This document shows positions 10,298 through 19,777 of a stretch of DNA of 34,609 nucleotides, piece by piece (positions within the stretch are counted from its first letter, which is position 1; every line of letters starts with the position of its first letter). Position numbers and translations under genes: made by a program. Origin of the DNA: CBDUXT01 sp965371245 (GTDB lineage: Bacteria > Planctomycetota > Phycisphaerae > UBA1845); the NCBI GenBank assembly GCA_965371245.1, contig CBDUXT010000066.1, forward strand, positions 1 through 34,609, in the 5' to 3' direction. The notes beneath the pieces were generated by a model. It made no database searches, had not been told where the DNA came from, and worked only from the letters and a program-made list of their open reading frames with translations.

Positions 10298-11380
10298 TCA
10301 GGACGCGCGACCGCTTCGGGCGGTCTGGCTTCGCTGCCGATAAAGAATCTCTTCGAGGTAGATGCGGTGGCGGGTCAGCATGTCACCGATCATGCCCATG
10401 TGCAACATGATCAGACTCAGCAGAAGAAGCGCCCCCGCGGTAAGCCCCGCCCACTTGTGCGGTGAAAAAGCACCCGCCGTGAGGTAGTGCCACAGCAGGA
10501 ACGATCCGAAACCTACGGCCGAGGTCATCAGCGCCAAAGAAATGGCACCGAAGAATCGGAGCGGATGATAGTCGCGATAGCAGCGGAAAATGATCCGTGA
10601 CGTGTTGACGGCGTAGCGCAGCAGGTTGGAGGCCACTCGACTTCGGCCGTGCCGGCGCTCGCCGCGCACGGCAAGCGGCACCTCGACGATGGCGAGTTGC
10701 TTGAACGCCAGGTTCAAGAAGACTTCCTGTGTGTATGTAAACCGCCCCATCAGGTGAAGGTTCATCGCGGCGCGACGGCTGTAGCAACGAAATCCGCAGG
10801 AGACGTCGTGGAAGGTCTGGCCCGTCAAGCGTGAGATCAACCGGCTCATCATCCGGTTGCCGAAGCGCTTCATCCAGGGCATCCGCGGCGTCAAAGCTGG
10901 ATCCTTGAAACGCGACGTCGTGGAGAACTCGGCCTCGCCGGAAAGCACCGGTGCCAGTAGCGCCGGGATGTCGGCCGGGTTGAACTGCCCGTCCGAATCG
11001 ATGGTCAGGATCAGGTCCGCGCCCTGCTCGATCCCGCATGTCAGGGCGGTTTGAAACGCCGTGCCCACGCCTCGAGACCGCGGATGGCTGACCACGTCTG
11101 CGCCCGCGCCGCGGGCCTCATCGACCGTGGCGTCGGTGCTTCCGTCGTCGATCACCAGAATATCGACCCGCTGGATGCCGGGTATGTCGCGCGGAATGGC
11201 CGCCACCACGGCGGCGATCGTCCGCGCCTCGTTCAGGGCCGGCAGCGCGACGAGCAGACACGGCTCATACCGGTGCTCGGTGCGCCGCCGATCGATGTTC
11301 ACCGACGGGTTCAACAGCGCGGCCCGATCGATGCTCGATTCGGTCAGCACGGTCTCTACGGTTGGAGTCTTTGAACTCAT
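10298..11380 (-). CDS. GT2 polyprenyl-phosphate sugar transferase (DPM1-like) with membrane tail
   Basis: A family 2 glycosyltransferase resembling dolichyl/polyprenyl-phosphate mannose synthases, which charge a lipid carrier with a sugar for use outside the membrane. Visible motifs are ALPALNEARTI (nucleotide-binding strand), IDDGSTD, and LTIDSDGQFNPADIP, which holds the DxD metal site. Two membrane helices follow in the last 100 residues (SLALMTSAVGFGSFLLWHYL and GLTAGALLLLSLIMLHMGMI). I choose the ATG at 11380 (MSSKTPT); the longer frame begins with TTG at 11485 and would overlap the preceding SGNH gene. Its lipid-linked sugar product is what the two GT-C-like proteins upstream would use. 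Confidence 0.85.
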   Translation of the reverse strand: MSSKTPTVETVLTESSIDRAALLNPSVNIDRRRTEHRYEPCLLVALPALNEARTIAAVVAAIPRDIPGIQRVDILVIDDGSTDATVDEARGAGADVVSHPRSRGVGTAFQTALTCGIEQGADLILTIDSDGQFNPADIPALLAPVLSGEAEFSTTSRFKDPALTPRMPWMKRFGNRMMSRLISRLTGQTFHDVSCGFRCYSRRAAMNLHLMGRFTYTQEVFLNLAFKQLAIVEVPLAVRGERRHGRSRVASNLLRYAVNTSRIIFRCYRDYHPLRFFGAISLALMTSAVGFGSFLLWHYLTAGAFSPHKWAGLTAGALLLLSLIMLHMGMIGDMLTRHRIYLEEILYRQRSQTARSGRAS

Positions 11381-11462
11381 CACAGCCCTTGTAAAAGACC
11401 ATCTCTGCTTCTTGTCCGGCGGAACACCCGTGCCAGCCTGCACCGGATGCTCCTCGGCTAGT

Positions 11463-12917
11463 TTATCGGGCAATGCGGTCTTCAACTGATGCAGGGGCTT
11501 CCGCGGCGGCGACGGAGGGCGCCCCCTTCAGCTGGCGGAGCATCGGCGAAATGACCTGTCCGAACGCCTCGGCGACGGCGGCGTTGCCTTCGACCGTCAG
11601 ATGCCAGTCGTCCTGAAAATGCCTTGCGTGGGCACCCACGACGCGTTCCGCATCGACCACGGAGACGCCGAGTTGCGTTCCCGTCGCGATGGTCATCTCA
11701 CGAATCGCCCGCATCGCGGCCCGAACACGACGTCGCGAGAACGGAACCCCATTGCCGTTGCGCAAGAAATGCCGCCGCATGCCTTCCGGAACTGTCTCCG
11801 CGCCGCTCAGGTCCGATCGCGAGTACCAGTGGGCCTGCGTCGCCAGGACCACGCGAAGCCCGTCCGCCAGGCAAATATTGGTCAGATACTCGAGGTTCGC
11901 CCGATAGGACGCGGCTGTGGGAAAGTCGCCCAGACCGACGTCCTCGACGCGAGCGGCGGGTTCGGATGCGGCGTCAGTCGCGGGCGAGCGTAGCGAACTG
12001 TAGAACCGTCGATCGAAGGCGGCGTATTGGCAGAGGGCGCGGTAGAGTGCAGGCCACTCGATGGGCCGCCCGGCGTCCGGGGCGCTGTCGGCAAGGCTGC
12101 GTTCATGCCGCTTGATGAGCCGCGACATCGGTCCGGCGAAGCCGCCGTAGTCGCGCTCGATGCCTGGTTCGCCGGGGCGCGGACAGCTTCGTGCCAGATC
12201 ATTGACCCCGTGCATGACGATTACGATATCCGGAGAGAAATGCCGCATGTTCAAGGTGTAGTTGACCAGAGAATGGGCCGTCGTGTACCAGGCCCTTCCC
12301 GCGTTGATCACTTCCACATCGTGGCCTTGGTCGCGAAGGAGCGTTTCCAGCACGGTTGGCCAGGCATCTTCCGGCTCTCCGGGGCAGTAGGTTGTGGAGC
12401 CGCCGAGGCAGACGATGCGAAAGGCCGTGGATTTCGCCGGCTCGTATCGTCGTCCACGGTAGGTGCGGTGCCAGACGCCGTCTTCTTCCGTTCGTTCGGC
12501 CACCTGGAGGAACGGATGGTAGTATTGCGATGTTTTCAGATCGAGGGCGGAGATGCGCTGCGCCAGGGGATCCTCGAAGGGGCGTGGTGGCGGAAGGCCG
12601 AGTACGCGCAGGAGGATCTCGATCCCTAGCAGGGTCAGGCAAACGGCGACCGAACCGAAAAGCAGCCGCTTTCGATGCGACAGCATCTTGTCGTTCTTCG
12701 AGCATGGTGCAGTGGGCTGCCAAACGGCGCGCATCACGAGCCATACGAAAAAGACGACCGCGGCATTCGCAACCAGGGAACCGACAAACCAGGGCAACGT
12801 GTACCGCCCAAGAACGGTCGCGTTCCATTCGCTGTTCGAGCACCAGAATCCCAGACACACAAAGGCGCCGCATCCCAAGAAGAGCAGCGTCACCACGGAT
12901 CGGCCCAGCAGGGTCAA
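11463..12917 (-). CDS. SGNH/GDSL-type esterase with N-terminal membrane helices
   Basis: A 484-residue protein with three hydrophobic helices in the first 105 residues, then an SGNH hydrolase domain. The nucleophile block is GGSTTY near residue 172, the Asn block is MHGVND near 236, and the catalytic Asp/His block is DDWHLT near 436. The family hydrolyses or transfers acyl (often acetyl) groups, and membrane-linked members usually modify exported polysaccharide. It lies between the GT-C-like gene (12-base gap) and the GT2 gene, so O-acetylation or de-acetylation of a surface glycan is the most likely job. Confidence 0.82.
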   Translation of the reverse strand: MTLLGRSVVTLLFLGCGAFVCLGFWCSNSEWNATVLGRYTLPWFVGSLVANAAVVFFVWLVMRAVWQPTAPCSKNDKMLSHRKRLLFGSVAVCLTLLGIEILLRVLGLPPPRPFEDPLAQRISALDLKTSQYYHPFLQVAERTEEDGVWHRTYRGRRYEPAKSTAFRIVCLGGSTTYCPGEPEDAWPTVLETLLRDQGHDVEVINAGRAWYTTAHSLVNYTLNMRHFSPDIVIVMHGVNDLARSCPRPGEPGIERDYGGFAGPMSRLIKRHERSLADSAPDAGRPIEWPALYRALCQYAAFDRRFYSSLRSPATDAASEPAARVEDVGLGDFPTAASYRANLEYLTNICLADGLRVVLATQAHWYSRSDLSGAETVPEGMRRHFLRNGNGVPFSRRRVRAAMRAIREMTIATGTQLGVSVVDAERVVGAHARHFQDDWHLTVEGNAAVAEAFGQVISPMLRQLKGAPSVAAAEAPASVEDRIAR

Positions 12918-12929
12918 CGTCGATATCGG

Positions 12930-15146
12930 TCAGGTGCCTCCGAGTGTTGCGCGTCCACCGCCGTGCGGCCGCGCCTGCGCATCGCCCTGCGAGTTGGAAG
13001 CAACCGAGTCCGCGCGAACCCAGATGTCGATTGTGTGTCCTCCGCCGGTTCGCACGAAGCCACTGGATTCGAGAACGTCGCGCAAAGAGCGCAGCCTGGC
13101 CGAGCGGCGCATGCACACGCCGCGGACGTCGTAATGCGCGAGCCCATCACGAAAACGGAGCGCGAGTGCCCCGTCGGTGTCAGACCAGTCGGTGGAGTCC
13201 GCGACACTCAGGAGGGCATCGGGAGCGCCCACGGCATCGACCATGAACCGCCGATAGGACAACTCGTCGGGGCCGTCCTTGCTCGAAATCCCCTGATGAT
13301 AGTGACTCTTCCGCGCGATCAGCGGATAGGGATGGTGGTGGAACGTTGGCAGCCACAGGGCGATGAGCCAGGGCGCGACCACGTTCGAGCCGGCCGGTAC
13401 ACTGTCGTGCAGCCGCTTCGCCCACTTGTAGTCTCCGCCCCAGCGGACCTTGAGATGCGGCGATGCCAGCAGATTATGATTGGCGCGACTGAGCGTGCTG
13501 AAGCGCGGGGCTAGCGCGACGAACGCGACGAGCGCGGCCACCGAAGCCAGCCGCCCCGGCCACACCGTGGCGACCCGGCCGCGCCATTGCAGTGGGGCCG
13601 TGATCAGAAGTGCCATCAAGATCGGCACGGGCACACTCCAGAGGGTTCGCCAATACGACGGGCCGACGAGATGAAGACTCACCCATTTGTCCCAGTGGGG
13701 ATTGAGTAATAGGAGCCAGATGGCGGCCGGCACGATCACCGCGAATCGTCGGGCCGACCGTTCGCGGCACAGCGCCCACGCCAGCAACACGGCGGCCAGG
13801 GCACACAGCTCCTGGCGACCCGTCCCAAGAACCCGCTCGAGCGCGATGTCCAGTCGAGATCTCGGCAGGGAGTAGGTGGTCGAGATTGCGTCGGCCAGGT
13901 AGCCGGTGGATCCCATGAACGCCAGCCCGATCAAGATGACGTACGCGGACGCCAGCGCGCCCGTCGCGACGATGGAAAGCGACTTGCGGTTCCATGAGAC
14001 GGCACTAACCACCGCCAGGCCCGTGGCGAGCGGAACGGACCAGAGTGCCGACGACGTACAGCCGACCGAAGCGACTTGTACGGCCGCCAGCAGAAGCCAC
14101 GATCTGAGCCCCGGAGACGCCCCGAAGCGCAAGCCATAGGCATAGGCCAACGGGAGCAGAAAGCTGAGGTAGACGGCCTTGCCGGTCCACATGCGAACGA
14201 AAGCGTAGTTACCGTACCAGCGATACTCGTCGCCGCCGCCGACCAACACGCCGATCGTCACCACGACGCCCCACAGCCAGTACCGCGGCGTCAGCAGCCG
14301 AAAGAGCCTCGCCAGCCCCAAAGGCACCAGAAGCGCGACGACGCAGGCGCTGACCCAGTGGAAGCAGTAGATGGCGGGAATTCCCGTCAAGTACGCGAGT
14401 GTTCCGTTGAACAGCTCGAACGAGTGCACGCGATAGAACGGGAAGTGCAGCCCGGCGCCGGCCACACCGTGGACCGTATCTCGCGCGAGCAGCGGAAGCT
14501 CGGGTGTGTCGCAGGCCGCCACGGCCAGGTTGATATAGAACGCATCGTCCCAGTCCTGGCGGTGACAGACTAAAGTCAGTACGACACAAGCAGCGCCGAT
14601 GACCCACAGAGCCGACTCGTGGCGGCGACTGTTCCGCGCCGTACGCGGCACCGCGGGAAGCCCGCCCGAAAGAAACTCGGCCACCAGCGCTGCGGCGAAG
14701 GCGAAGGCGCCGCCGCGCCACAGCCACACGGTGTCGCGCGTGCGTGCATAGATGATCAGCGTCAACGCGGCCGACACGACCCCGAGAACGCAGGCCGCGA
14801 TGGCAGGTGCCGGTCGGTTTGTCGTCGGCGGTGTACGAACGGTTTTCGCGCTTCCGCTCGCTGACGGTCCCGGCTCGGTTACGCCGAACCCTCCTGGTGG
14901 CGGTTGGAGTGGCACTCGGGCGTCCCGGGTGTCTCTTGTGCGCTGCCGCCACCAGACCAGACCCCCGGCGACCACGAAAGCGGCAGCGCCGGCCGTCAGC
15001 AGAAGATCGTGCAGCGAGCCCCCGGCCGCCAGCACGGCGTGACAGCAAAGCGTCCAAACCGCGGCGGTAACGCATACCACGTCGCAGACCCGGTCGCTGA
15101 GCGGGCGCGTTGTGGTGTGGTCTTCGTGGTTCAATTCCGTGAGCAT
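12930..15146 (-). CDS. Large polytopic membrane protein, probable GT-C-type glycosyltransferase
   Basis: A 738-residue protein with about eleven to thirteen hydrophobic helices and a soluble C-terminal domain of about 200 residues. After an early helix it has QDWDDAFY, placed like the acidic DD/DE motif in the first extracytoplasmic loop of GT-C enzymes, which take sugars from polyprenyl phosphate carriers. The C-terminal part contains YPLIARKSHYHQG and other polar segments like those of PMT/ArnT-type proteins. I cannot name the family. It sits 12 bases upstream of the SGNH gene and 4 bases after the next membrane gene, inside one operon. Confidence 0.7.
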   Translation of the reverse strand: MLTELNHEDHTTTRPLSDRVCDVVCVTAAVWTLCCHAVLAAGGSLHDLLLTAGAAAFVVAGGLVWWRQRTRDTRDARVPLQPPPGGFGVTEPGPSASGSAKTVRTPPTTNRPAPAIAACVLGVVSAALTLIIYARTRDTVWLWRGGAFAFAAALVAEFLSGGLPAVPRTARNSRRHESALWVIGAACVVLTLVCHRQDWDDAFYINLAVAACDTPELPLLARDTVHGVAGAGLHFPFYRVHSFELFNGTLAYLTGIPAIYCFHWVSACVVALLVPLGLARLFRLLTPRYWLWGVVVTIGVLVGGGDEYRWYGNYAFVRMWTGKAVYLSFLLPLAYAYGLRFGASPGLRSWLLLAAVQVASVGCTSSALWSVPLATGLAVVSAVSWNRKSLSIVATGALASAYVILIGLAFMGSTGYLADAISTTYSLPRSRLDIALERVLGTGRQELCALAAVLLAWALCRERSARRFAVIVPAAIWLLLLNPHWDKWVSLHLVGPSYWRTLWSVPVPILMALLITAPLQWRGRVATVWPGRLASVAALVAFVALAPRFSTLSRANHNLLASPHLKVRWGGDYKWAKRLHDSVPAGSNVVAPWLIALWLPTFHHHPYPLIARKSHYHQGISSKDGPDELSYRRFMVDAVGAPDALLSVADSTDWSDTDGALALRFRDGLAHYDVRGVCMRRSARLRSLRDVLESSGFVRTGGGHTIDIWVRADSVASNSQGDAQARPHGGGRATLGGT

Positions 15147-15150
15147 CGGT

Positions 15151-16752
15151 TCACCGAACGGGCGCCGGGCTCGCTCGAGCCAACAGACGATCGCCCTCCC
15201 CTCGCTTGATCTGCATCTCCGCGATAGTCCCGTCGCCCAGTGGCGCCGTCGCGTAGGTGTATCGCCGTACGCAGCGTGGATCCGTCACCAGGTCGTACAG
15301 CGCGTAGCCCCAAGCCCGGTGGATTTGTTCGGGGTCGTCATAGACCGGGTGGTCGAATCGTCCCGAGGTGTGATAGAGCACGATGTCCGGATCCTGGTCG
15401 AAAATGTAGTCGGTGTGATAGCGGGCGTGTCCGTGTGCCGCTTGGGCATAGACAAGTCCATCGCGCGCGACGGTTCGATCGGTCAGACCCAGCATGTCGA
15501 TCGTGCGCCGACCGCTGAAGTAGGCCGTGGCGCCGGGCACGATGGTGGCGATGACCGTATCCGGCGGCGTGGACCGGGCGAGCCATCGACCGACGTTCGC
15601 CCACTGCCGTGCCAGCCGCACACTTCCGTAGTGACTCTTCGCTTCGGCTGAATAGGAGGCCACGTGCGACACGCCGAACGCGGCGATGAGCGCAGCCATG
15701 CACGCCAGCCGAACACCGGGTCGGTCACCAAGCAGCCTGTGCAGATCGCTCCACGCGAAAGCGAGCATCAAGAAGAGCGCCGGGAGCGTCGGCAACAGGA
15801 AGCGGTGGAACGCAAAGTTGTCGCCGCCGACGTTGACGACGTAGGCGGCCCACAACACGACCCATCCGGCAAGAAACACACCGGGTTTCCACCGGAACGC
15901 GCGCGCGCGGGCGGCCACACCGATGGCGACGACGAGTACCAGCAGTAGCGCTGCATTCGACCGGGCGGCCGAGCCGAGATAGGCCGCTCCCTCGGTAAGA
16001 CGGTGCAACAGCGGAAACGTGACCTTGGCGTGGTATGTGTTCGGCAGCCAGGCATCATAGTAGAAATAACGTGCCAGAACCATGGCACCAATCGCCAAAC
16101 CATAGCCGGACAGGACGCGGACCCGTTGGCGACGGAACAGAAAGAACAACCCGGCGTACGCCGCCAGGAGCACGCCCTCGGGTCTGGCCAGCGTCGCCAA
16201 GAACAGGAGTGTAGCGGTCCGCGCGGACAGAGCGGGAAGTCGCAGGTCATTCAGGATGGACACCAACGACGCACTCACGAGCAGAACGAACAGCGGGGCG
16301 TCCATTCCCGAGACCGACCAGAGCACCAGCGACGGCCCGCTCGCCAGCCCCAGTGCCAGAACCACGGCGTCCGCCAGGGGCACAGGCCGCGCATCGCGCA
16401 GCGTCGCCCTGAGCAGGATGACGACCGCGCCGATTCCGCAGGCGAGCCCGGCCGCCACGGCCACACGCTCGAGGTCGGCGAAGATCGCGCCGAGCCCCCC
16501 CAAGAGGAAGGTCCAGAGTGGCGAGGAGAACCCCTCGACGCGTTCCCCGATGTTGAACACCGGTCCGTGGCCCTCGGCGATGTTGTGGGCGTAGCGGAGG
16601 AAGATGTACGAATCGTCAACGAGACCGCCCGGAAGGCTGGCCGCCAGAGTCAACAACGTGACCGCGGCGGCGCAGGCGAGGGGGATCCAGCGCGCCCGAG
16701 GCCACCGCGCGTCGGGGTTGTTCATAGCGATGTCTGATGGCACGGCCGTCAT
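15151..16752 (-). CDS. GT-C glycosyltransferase, AftB-like
   Basis: A 533-residue polytopic protein. Residues about 46-80 hold DDSYIFLRYAHNIAEGHG followed by GERVEGFSSPLW. This first-loop signature is shared with mycobacterial arabinofuranosyltransferase AftB and many bacterial relatives, where the acidic pair is catalytic. About nine to ten membrane helices follow, then a periplasmic C-terminal domain of about 150 residues (contains AYFSGRRTIDMLGLTD). It likely transfers a sugar from a polyprenyl phosphate donor to a surface acceptor; the actual sugar is unknown. Met10 (MNNPDARW) is a possible alternative start. Confidence 0.8.
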   Translation of the reverse strand: MTAVPSDIAMNNPDARWPRARWIPLACAAAVTLLTLAASLPGGLVDDSYIFLRYAHNIAEGHGPVFNIGERVEGFSSPLWTFLLGGLGAIFADLERVAVAAGLACGIGAVVILLRATLRDARPVPLADAVVLALGLASGPSLVLWSVSGMDAPLFVLLVSASLVSILNDLRLPALSARTATLLFLATLARPEGVLLAAYAGLFFLFRRQRVRVLSGYGLAIGAMVLARYFYYDAWLPNTYHAKVTFPLLHRLTEGAAYLGSAARSNAALLLVLVVAIGVAARARAFRWKPGVFLAGWVVLWAAYVVNVGGDNFAFHRFLLPTLPALFLMLAFAWSDLHRLLGDRPGVRLACMAALIAAFGVSHVASYSAEAKSHYGSVRLARQWANVGRWLARSTPPDTVIATIVPGATAYFSGRRTIDMLGLTDRTVARDGLVYAQAAHGHARYHTDYIFDQDPDIVLYHTSGRFDHPVYDDPEQIHRAWGYALYDLVTDPRCVRRYTYATAPLGDGTIAEMQIKRGEGDRLLARASPAPVR

Positions 16753-16825
16753 GGCGCACTCCGGGTAGGGCGTACGGGTCGTTCCCGCATCGATTTATCG
16801 GGAGTTGATCCGCGCGCCTTGATCG

Positions 16826-16852
16826 CCCCGAATCGGGGTGGCATGGCCATGC
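16826..16852. repeat. Two adjacent palindromes in the operon gap
   Basis: CCCCG-AAT-CGGGG at 16826-16838 is followed at once by the perfect 12-bp palindrome GCATGGCCATGC at 16841-16852. They lie in the 157-base gap between the second SGNH gene and the AftB-like gene, the only wide gap in that operon, and could be a processing or regulatory site. Confidence 0.35.
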
Positions 16853-16909
16853 TGGGGTGGCCATGTGCGTGCGGGTTCCACAACCCACCAGGTCATGCGT
16901 GTTCCAGCG

Positions 16910-18178
16910 TCACGAGCCTCGGTTATGTGTCACCGAGGTGCGTCCGACAGTGGGGGAGGCCATCCGAGGTGCCAGCGCTGCCGTGACGATGCGTGCCAGT
17001 TCGGTCGTCCCTTTTTCCGTGGGATGCACGTGGTCGAAGAACATCTCCGGGATGCCCGACATCGTTGTCGCGTCGATGACACGATCGGCCTCGATCTCCT
17101 CGTCGATGACGCGGGATACAGCAGTGAAGGCCTCGACATGGGCCTCGTGATTGAACCCGTGGTACTCGTAGCGGCAACGGTGGCGCTGCTCGGGCGATAG
17201 GTCGGGCACGATCAAGGTGGGTTGCTTTACCACAAACAGGTCCATTCCCAGCGTCTTGCACGCCTCACGGATGAGCTGAACGTTCGTACGCCATGTGTCC
17301 AGGGCGCGGTGATCCCAGGTGTCCGCCAATGCGTGGCGCGGGGGGGCTCCGCCGAGCTCGCCCTGCACCGGTCGCGTCAGACGCAGGCGGGTTCTGGTGA
17401 GCAACTGCGACCACCCGATCCACGGATCGATCGCCAGCGGTTCATACAGACGGATCGGTCCCCCGGTGCGATCCAACGACCAGGAGCCGTCGGGAAGCGT
17501 GCGCCGCCGATGCAGCTTCTGGACCGCGCCCTCGCGAAAATAAGACATCTCGTTCCAGCCGTGGCACAGCACCACGATGTCCGGCGAGAAGAACCGCACC
17601 CGACTCCAGAGTCGACCGAAGGATTCAAACGATGCGTATCCACCGAGGGCCGCATTGATGAGTTCGATCTTGCGATCCGGGAACATCCCCCGAAGGGCAA
17701 CAACGGTTTTCCATGGCCAGGTTTGCTCGTCGTCCAGGTTGTACCCCGTGCCGGCCGTCGATGAGCCGCCGAAGAACGCAATCCGGATCGTGCCCGGCAC
17801 CTTGGCGACGTCGATCGCAGGCGTTGAAATGAACCCATGCGCGTTGATCGTCTTGTGTCCTGCATCCGGGTACGTCCCGGGTCGGCCGGCATAGGCGGCA
17901 TACGCATCCGTCACCGCCCAGACCCGAGCCGGGTTGGCGCGAAACCGTGCCCCGGTAAACGCCTTGAGATCGTTGTTCGGCCTGGTGATGCGCAGGTACA
18001 GCTCCCCACACGTCAGCACGCCTGCCAGTGACAAGGCGCCGAACATGGCGACGAACAGTCGCCTCCGACTGCGCCCTGTCGAAGATGATACGCCGGTGAC
18101 TTGCGCAGCGCGCCGAGGTTCATGGAGGCCGGAATGTATTGGCAAGGATGTAGTCATTTCTGGTGCGCTCGTGGCCAT
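16910..18178 (-). CDS. SGNH/GDSL-type esterase, membrane-anchored
   Basis: A 422-residue protein with one membrane helix near 40-58 and a downstream SGNH domain: FFGGSST near residue 136 (nucleophile Ser), CHGWNEM near 204 (Asn block with a W-N-E variant) and FDHVHPT near 381 (catalytic Asp and His). It is a distant paralogue of the SGNH protein at 11463-12917. It is the first gene of the minus-strand glycan operon, and translation may start at Met1 or Met8 (MTTSLPIH). Acyl-group transfer or removal on a surface polysaccharide is the best guess. Confidence 0.82.
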   Translation of the reverse strand: MATSAPEMTTSLPIHSGLHEPRRAAQVTGVSSSTGRSRRRLFVAMFGALSLAGVLTCGELYLRITRPNNDLKAFTGARFRANPARVWAVTDAYAAYAGRPGTYPDAGHKTINAHGFISTPAIDVAKVPGTIRIAFFGGSSTAGTGYNLDDEQTWPWKTVVALRGMFPDRKIELINAALGGYASFESFGRLWSRVRFFSPDIVVLCHGWNEMSYFREGAVQKLHRRRTLPDGSWSLDRTGGPIRLYEPLAIDPWIGWSQLLTRTRLRLTRPVQGELGGAPPRHALADTWDHRALDTWRTNVQLIREACKTLGMDLFVVKQPTLIVPDLSPEQRHRCRYEYHGFNHEAHVEAFTAVSRVIDEEIEADRVIDATTMSGIPEMFFDHVHPTEKGTTELARIVTAALAPRMASPTVGRTSVTHNRGS

Positions 18179-18343
18179 GCGACCAACGCTGCGCGCGGAT
18201 CGACCGGCTTTTGGGACGCTGCCAGTTCATCGGCGGGCGAAGGGTTCGTCCTGAGCCCGTGTTTCGCATGACCTGATGTCGTTGTCCCTTGCGTGGCACG
18301 TGCGAGGTCGCCCACGACCCGGTGGCGCGACGACTAAGCCATT

Positions 18344-18399
18344 TCAGAGCCGCAGGCGCCAGCCCGCCGACCCCCGCGGCAGCATGCCACCGGGCTCGC
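18344..18399 (-). repeat. 56-bp dispersed repeat, copy 2
   Basis: Inverted relative to copy 1 at 9954-10009. On the minus strand it starts GCGAGCCCGGTG and ends CTGCGGCTCTGA, with the core GGCGCCTGCGG preserved. The two copies bracket the glycan operon, in opposite orientation, just outside it. Confidence 0.7.
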
Positions 18400-18458
18400 A
18401 CGGGATGTTCAGAGAAACGCCCAACGCCGACTCTGTCACGCCATTCGACACGCTAACC

Positions 18459-18482
18459 ACTGAAAACTGACTACTGAACACT
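18459..18482 (-). repeat. Degenerate heptamer array (three NNTCAGT units)
   Basis: On the plus strand it reads ACTGAAA-ACTGACT-ACTGAAC-ACT; on the minus strand the units are GTTCAGT, AGTCAGT and TTTCAGT. The same unit recurs in opposite orientation at 24057-24091, on the other side of the secretion operon. Confidence 0.65.
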
Positions 18483-18592
18483 CCCTCCCGCTCGCCCGCC
18501 GTGCTAACATTCTTGCGCGCCGGCCGTCCTATTCCAGGCGGCCTTGGGTCTCGTCCCGCGTCGTTGCGGCTTGGTTTGTGGAGACGTGCGAT

Positions 18593-19735
18593 ATGACACT
18601 TCGGGGTCCGGACGGAACCGCGCACGATGTGTCCGCCATGGTCGATGCCGCGCTTACCGAAGGGCTGGATGCCCGCGCGACCGACGTCCACTTCGAGCCC
18701 ATCGACAGCGGGCTGCTGATCAGGTTTCGTATCGACGGTCAACTCATCGACTTCGACTCCGTCTCCTCCGACTTCGCTACGAACATCATCTCGCGGCTGA
18801 AGGTCATGGCCCAACTCCTCACCTACCGCGCCGACATCCCACAGGAAGGGAGCTTCCGTTTTCGCGGTAACGCCGCGGGCAAAGCAACCGACGAAACGGA
18901 ACTCCGGGTGGCTACGTTTCCCACGGTGCGGGGCGAGCGCGCCGTCGTGCGCGTCTTTCGGGATGCACCCGTTCTGCAATCGCTGAGCGCGCTGGGGCTG
19001 CGGGATCAGCAGGTCGAGCTTCTCCGTGCGGCCGTCGCTGAGCCAACCGGAATGATCGTCATGTCCGGACCGGCCGGCAGCGGGAAGACGACGACGCTCT
19101 ATGCGATCTTGCGAGAACTACGGGACAACTCGCCCAGTCGAAGCGTGATCACCCTGGAGGATCCGGTGGAGCAGCGCATCGACCGGGTCGCTCAGATTCA
19201 GATCAACCCCTACACGGAGCTGGGGTACGAGCGGTGCATGCGGTCACTGCTTCGGCAGGACCCGCAGGTCATTCTTCTGGGTGAGGTTCGCGACGCGCGG
19301 ACGGCCGGTGTGGCCATCGAGGCGGCGCTGACCGGCCATCTCATCCTCACAACCGTTCACAGCGCCGACCCCGCGGAAACCATCATTCGTTTCCTGGAGA
19401 TGGGCGTGCCGGCGTATCAGTTGGTCAGCGCGTTGACGATGGTTTGCTCTCAACGCCTGATGCGAAAACTATGCCCTCAGTGTGCGGACTCGGCTTCAAA
19501 GGATTGCCCGCACTGTCTGGGGACGGGCTACCACGGGAGGACGGGGGTCGCGCAGATCGCGCGAATGGACGAGGCGGCGCGAGCGCTGATCCTCAAGAAT
19601 CCCACGGCGCCCGAACTGCGCGAGATGCTCCGTCCGCAGGGACCGGATCTTCGCGAGAGCGCAGCCGCCCTGGTGGCGGACGGTGTGACGGATGAAACCG
19701 AGGTCGAGCGCGTCATCGGCGCCACCCTGAGATGA
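18593..19735 (+). CDS. GspE/PilB-type secretion ATPase, short form
   Basis: A 380-residue AAA+-like ATPase that powers pseudopilus assembly in type II secretion or type IV pilus systems. Motifs are all present: Walker A GPAGSGKTTT (159-168), Asp box LEDPVE, Walker B region VILLGEVRD (about 226-234), His box LTGHLILTTVHSADP, and a CPQC...CPHC zinc-binding insert (about 294-309) that marks GspE/PilB rather than retraction ATPases. The family's N-terminal N1E domain is missing, since the protein begins almost directly in the N2E domain. I use the ATG at 18593 because GGAG lies 9 bases upstream; a GTG at 18578 is also possible. First gene of the operon. Confidence 0.92.
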   Translation: MTLRGPDGTAHDVSAMVDAALTEGLDARATDVHFEPIDSGLLIRFRIDGQLIDFDSVSSDFATNIISRLKVMAQLLTYRADIPQEGSFRFRGNAAGKATDETELRVATFPTVRGERAVVRVFRDAPVLQSLSALGLRDQQVELLRAAVAEPTGMIVMSGPAGSGKTTTLYAILRELRDNSPSRSVITLEDPVEQRIDRVAQIQINPYTELGYERCMRSLLRQDPQVILLGEVRDARTAGVAIEAALTGHLILTTVHSADPAETIIRFLEMGVPAYQLVSALTMVCSQRLMRKLCPQCADSASKDCPHCLGTGYHGRTGVAQIARMDEAARALILKNPTAPELREMLRPQGPDLRESAAALVADGVTDETEVERVIGATLR

Positions 19736-19777
19736 ACTGTCCGCCGTGTCTTTCACGGCCGGCTGGAGCGAGCGTAC

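Larger units (their letters stand above)
18179..18592. other. Divergent intergenic region
   Basis: About 410 bases separating the leftward glycan operon from the rightward secretion operon. It must hold both promoters, but I see no convincing -10/-35 pair. It contains the second 56-bp repeat copy (18344-18399) and a three-unit heptamer array (18459-18482). Confidence 0.55.

Noticed and set aside
10044..10343. 99-codon plus-strand frame in the Clp-N/GT2 gap
   Set aside because: It runs into the 3' end of the GT2 gene on the other strand and has no coding signature.
11380..11485. N-terminal extension of the GT2 gene to the TTG at 11485
   Set aside because: It overlaps the preceding SGNH gene, starts with TTG, and the extra 35 residues show no glycosyltransferase features.
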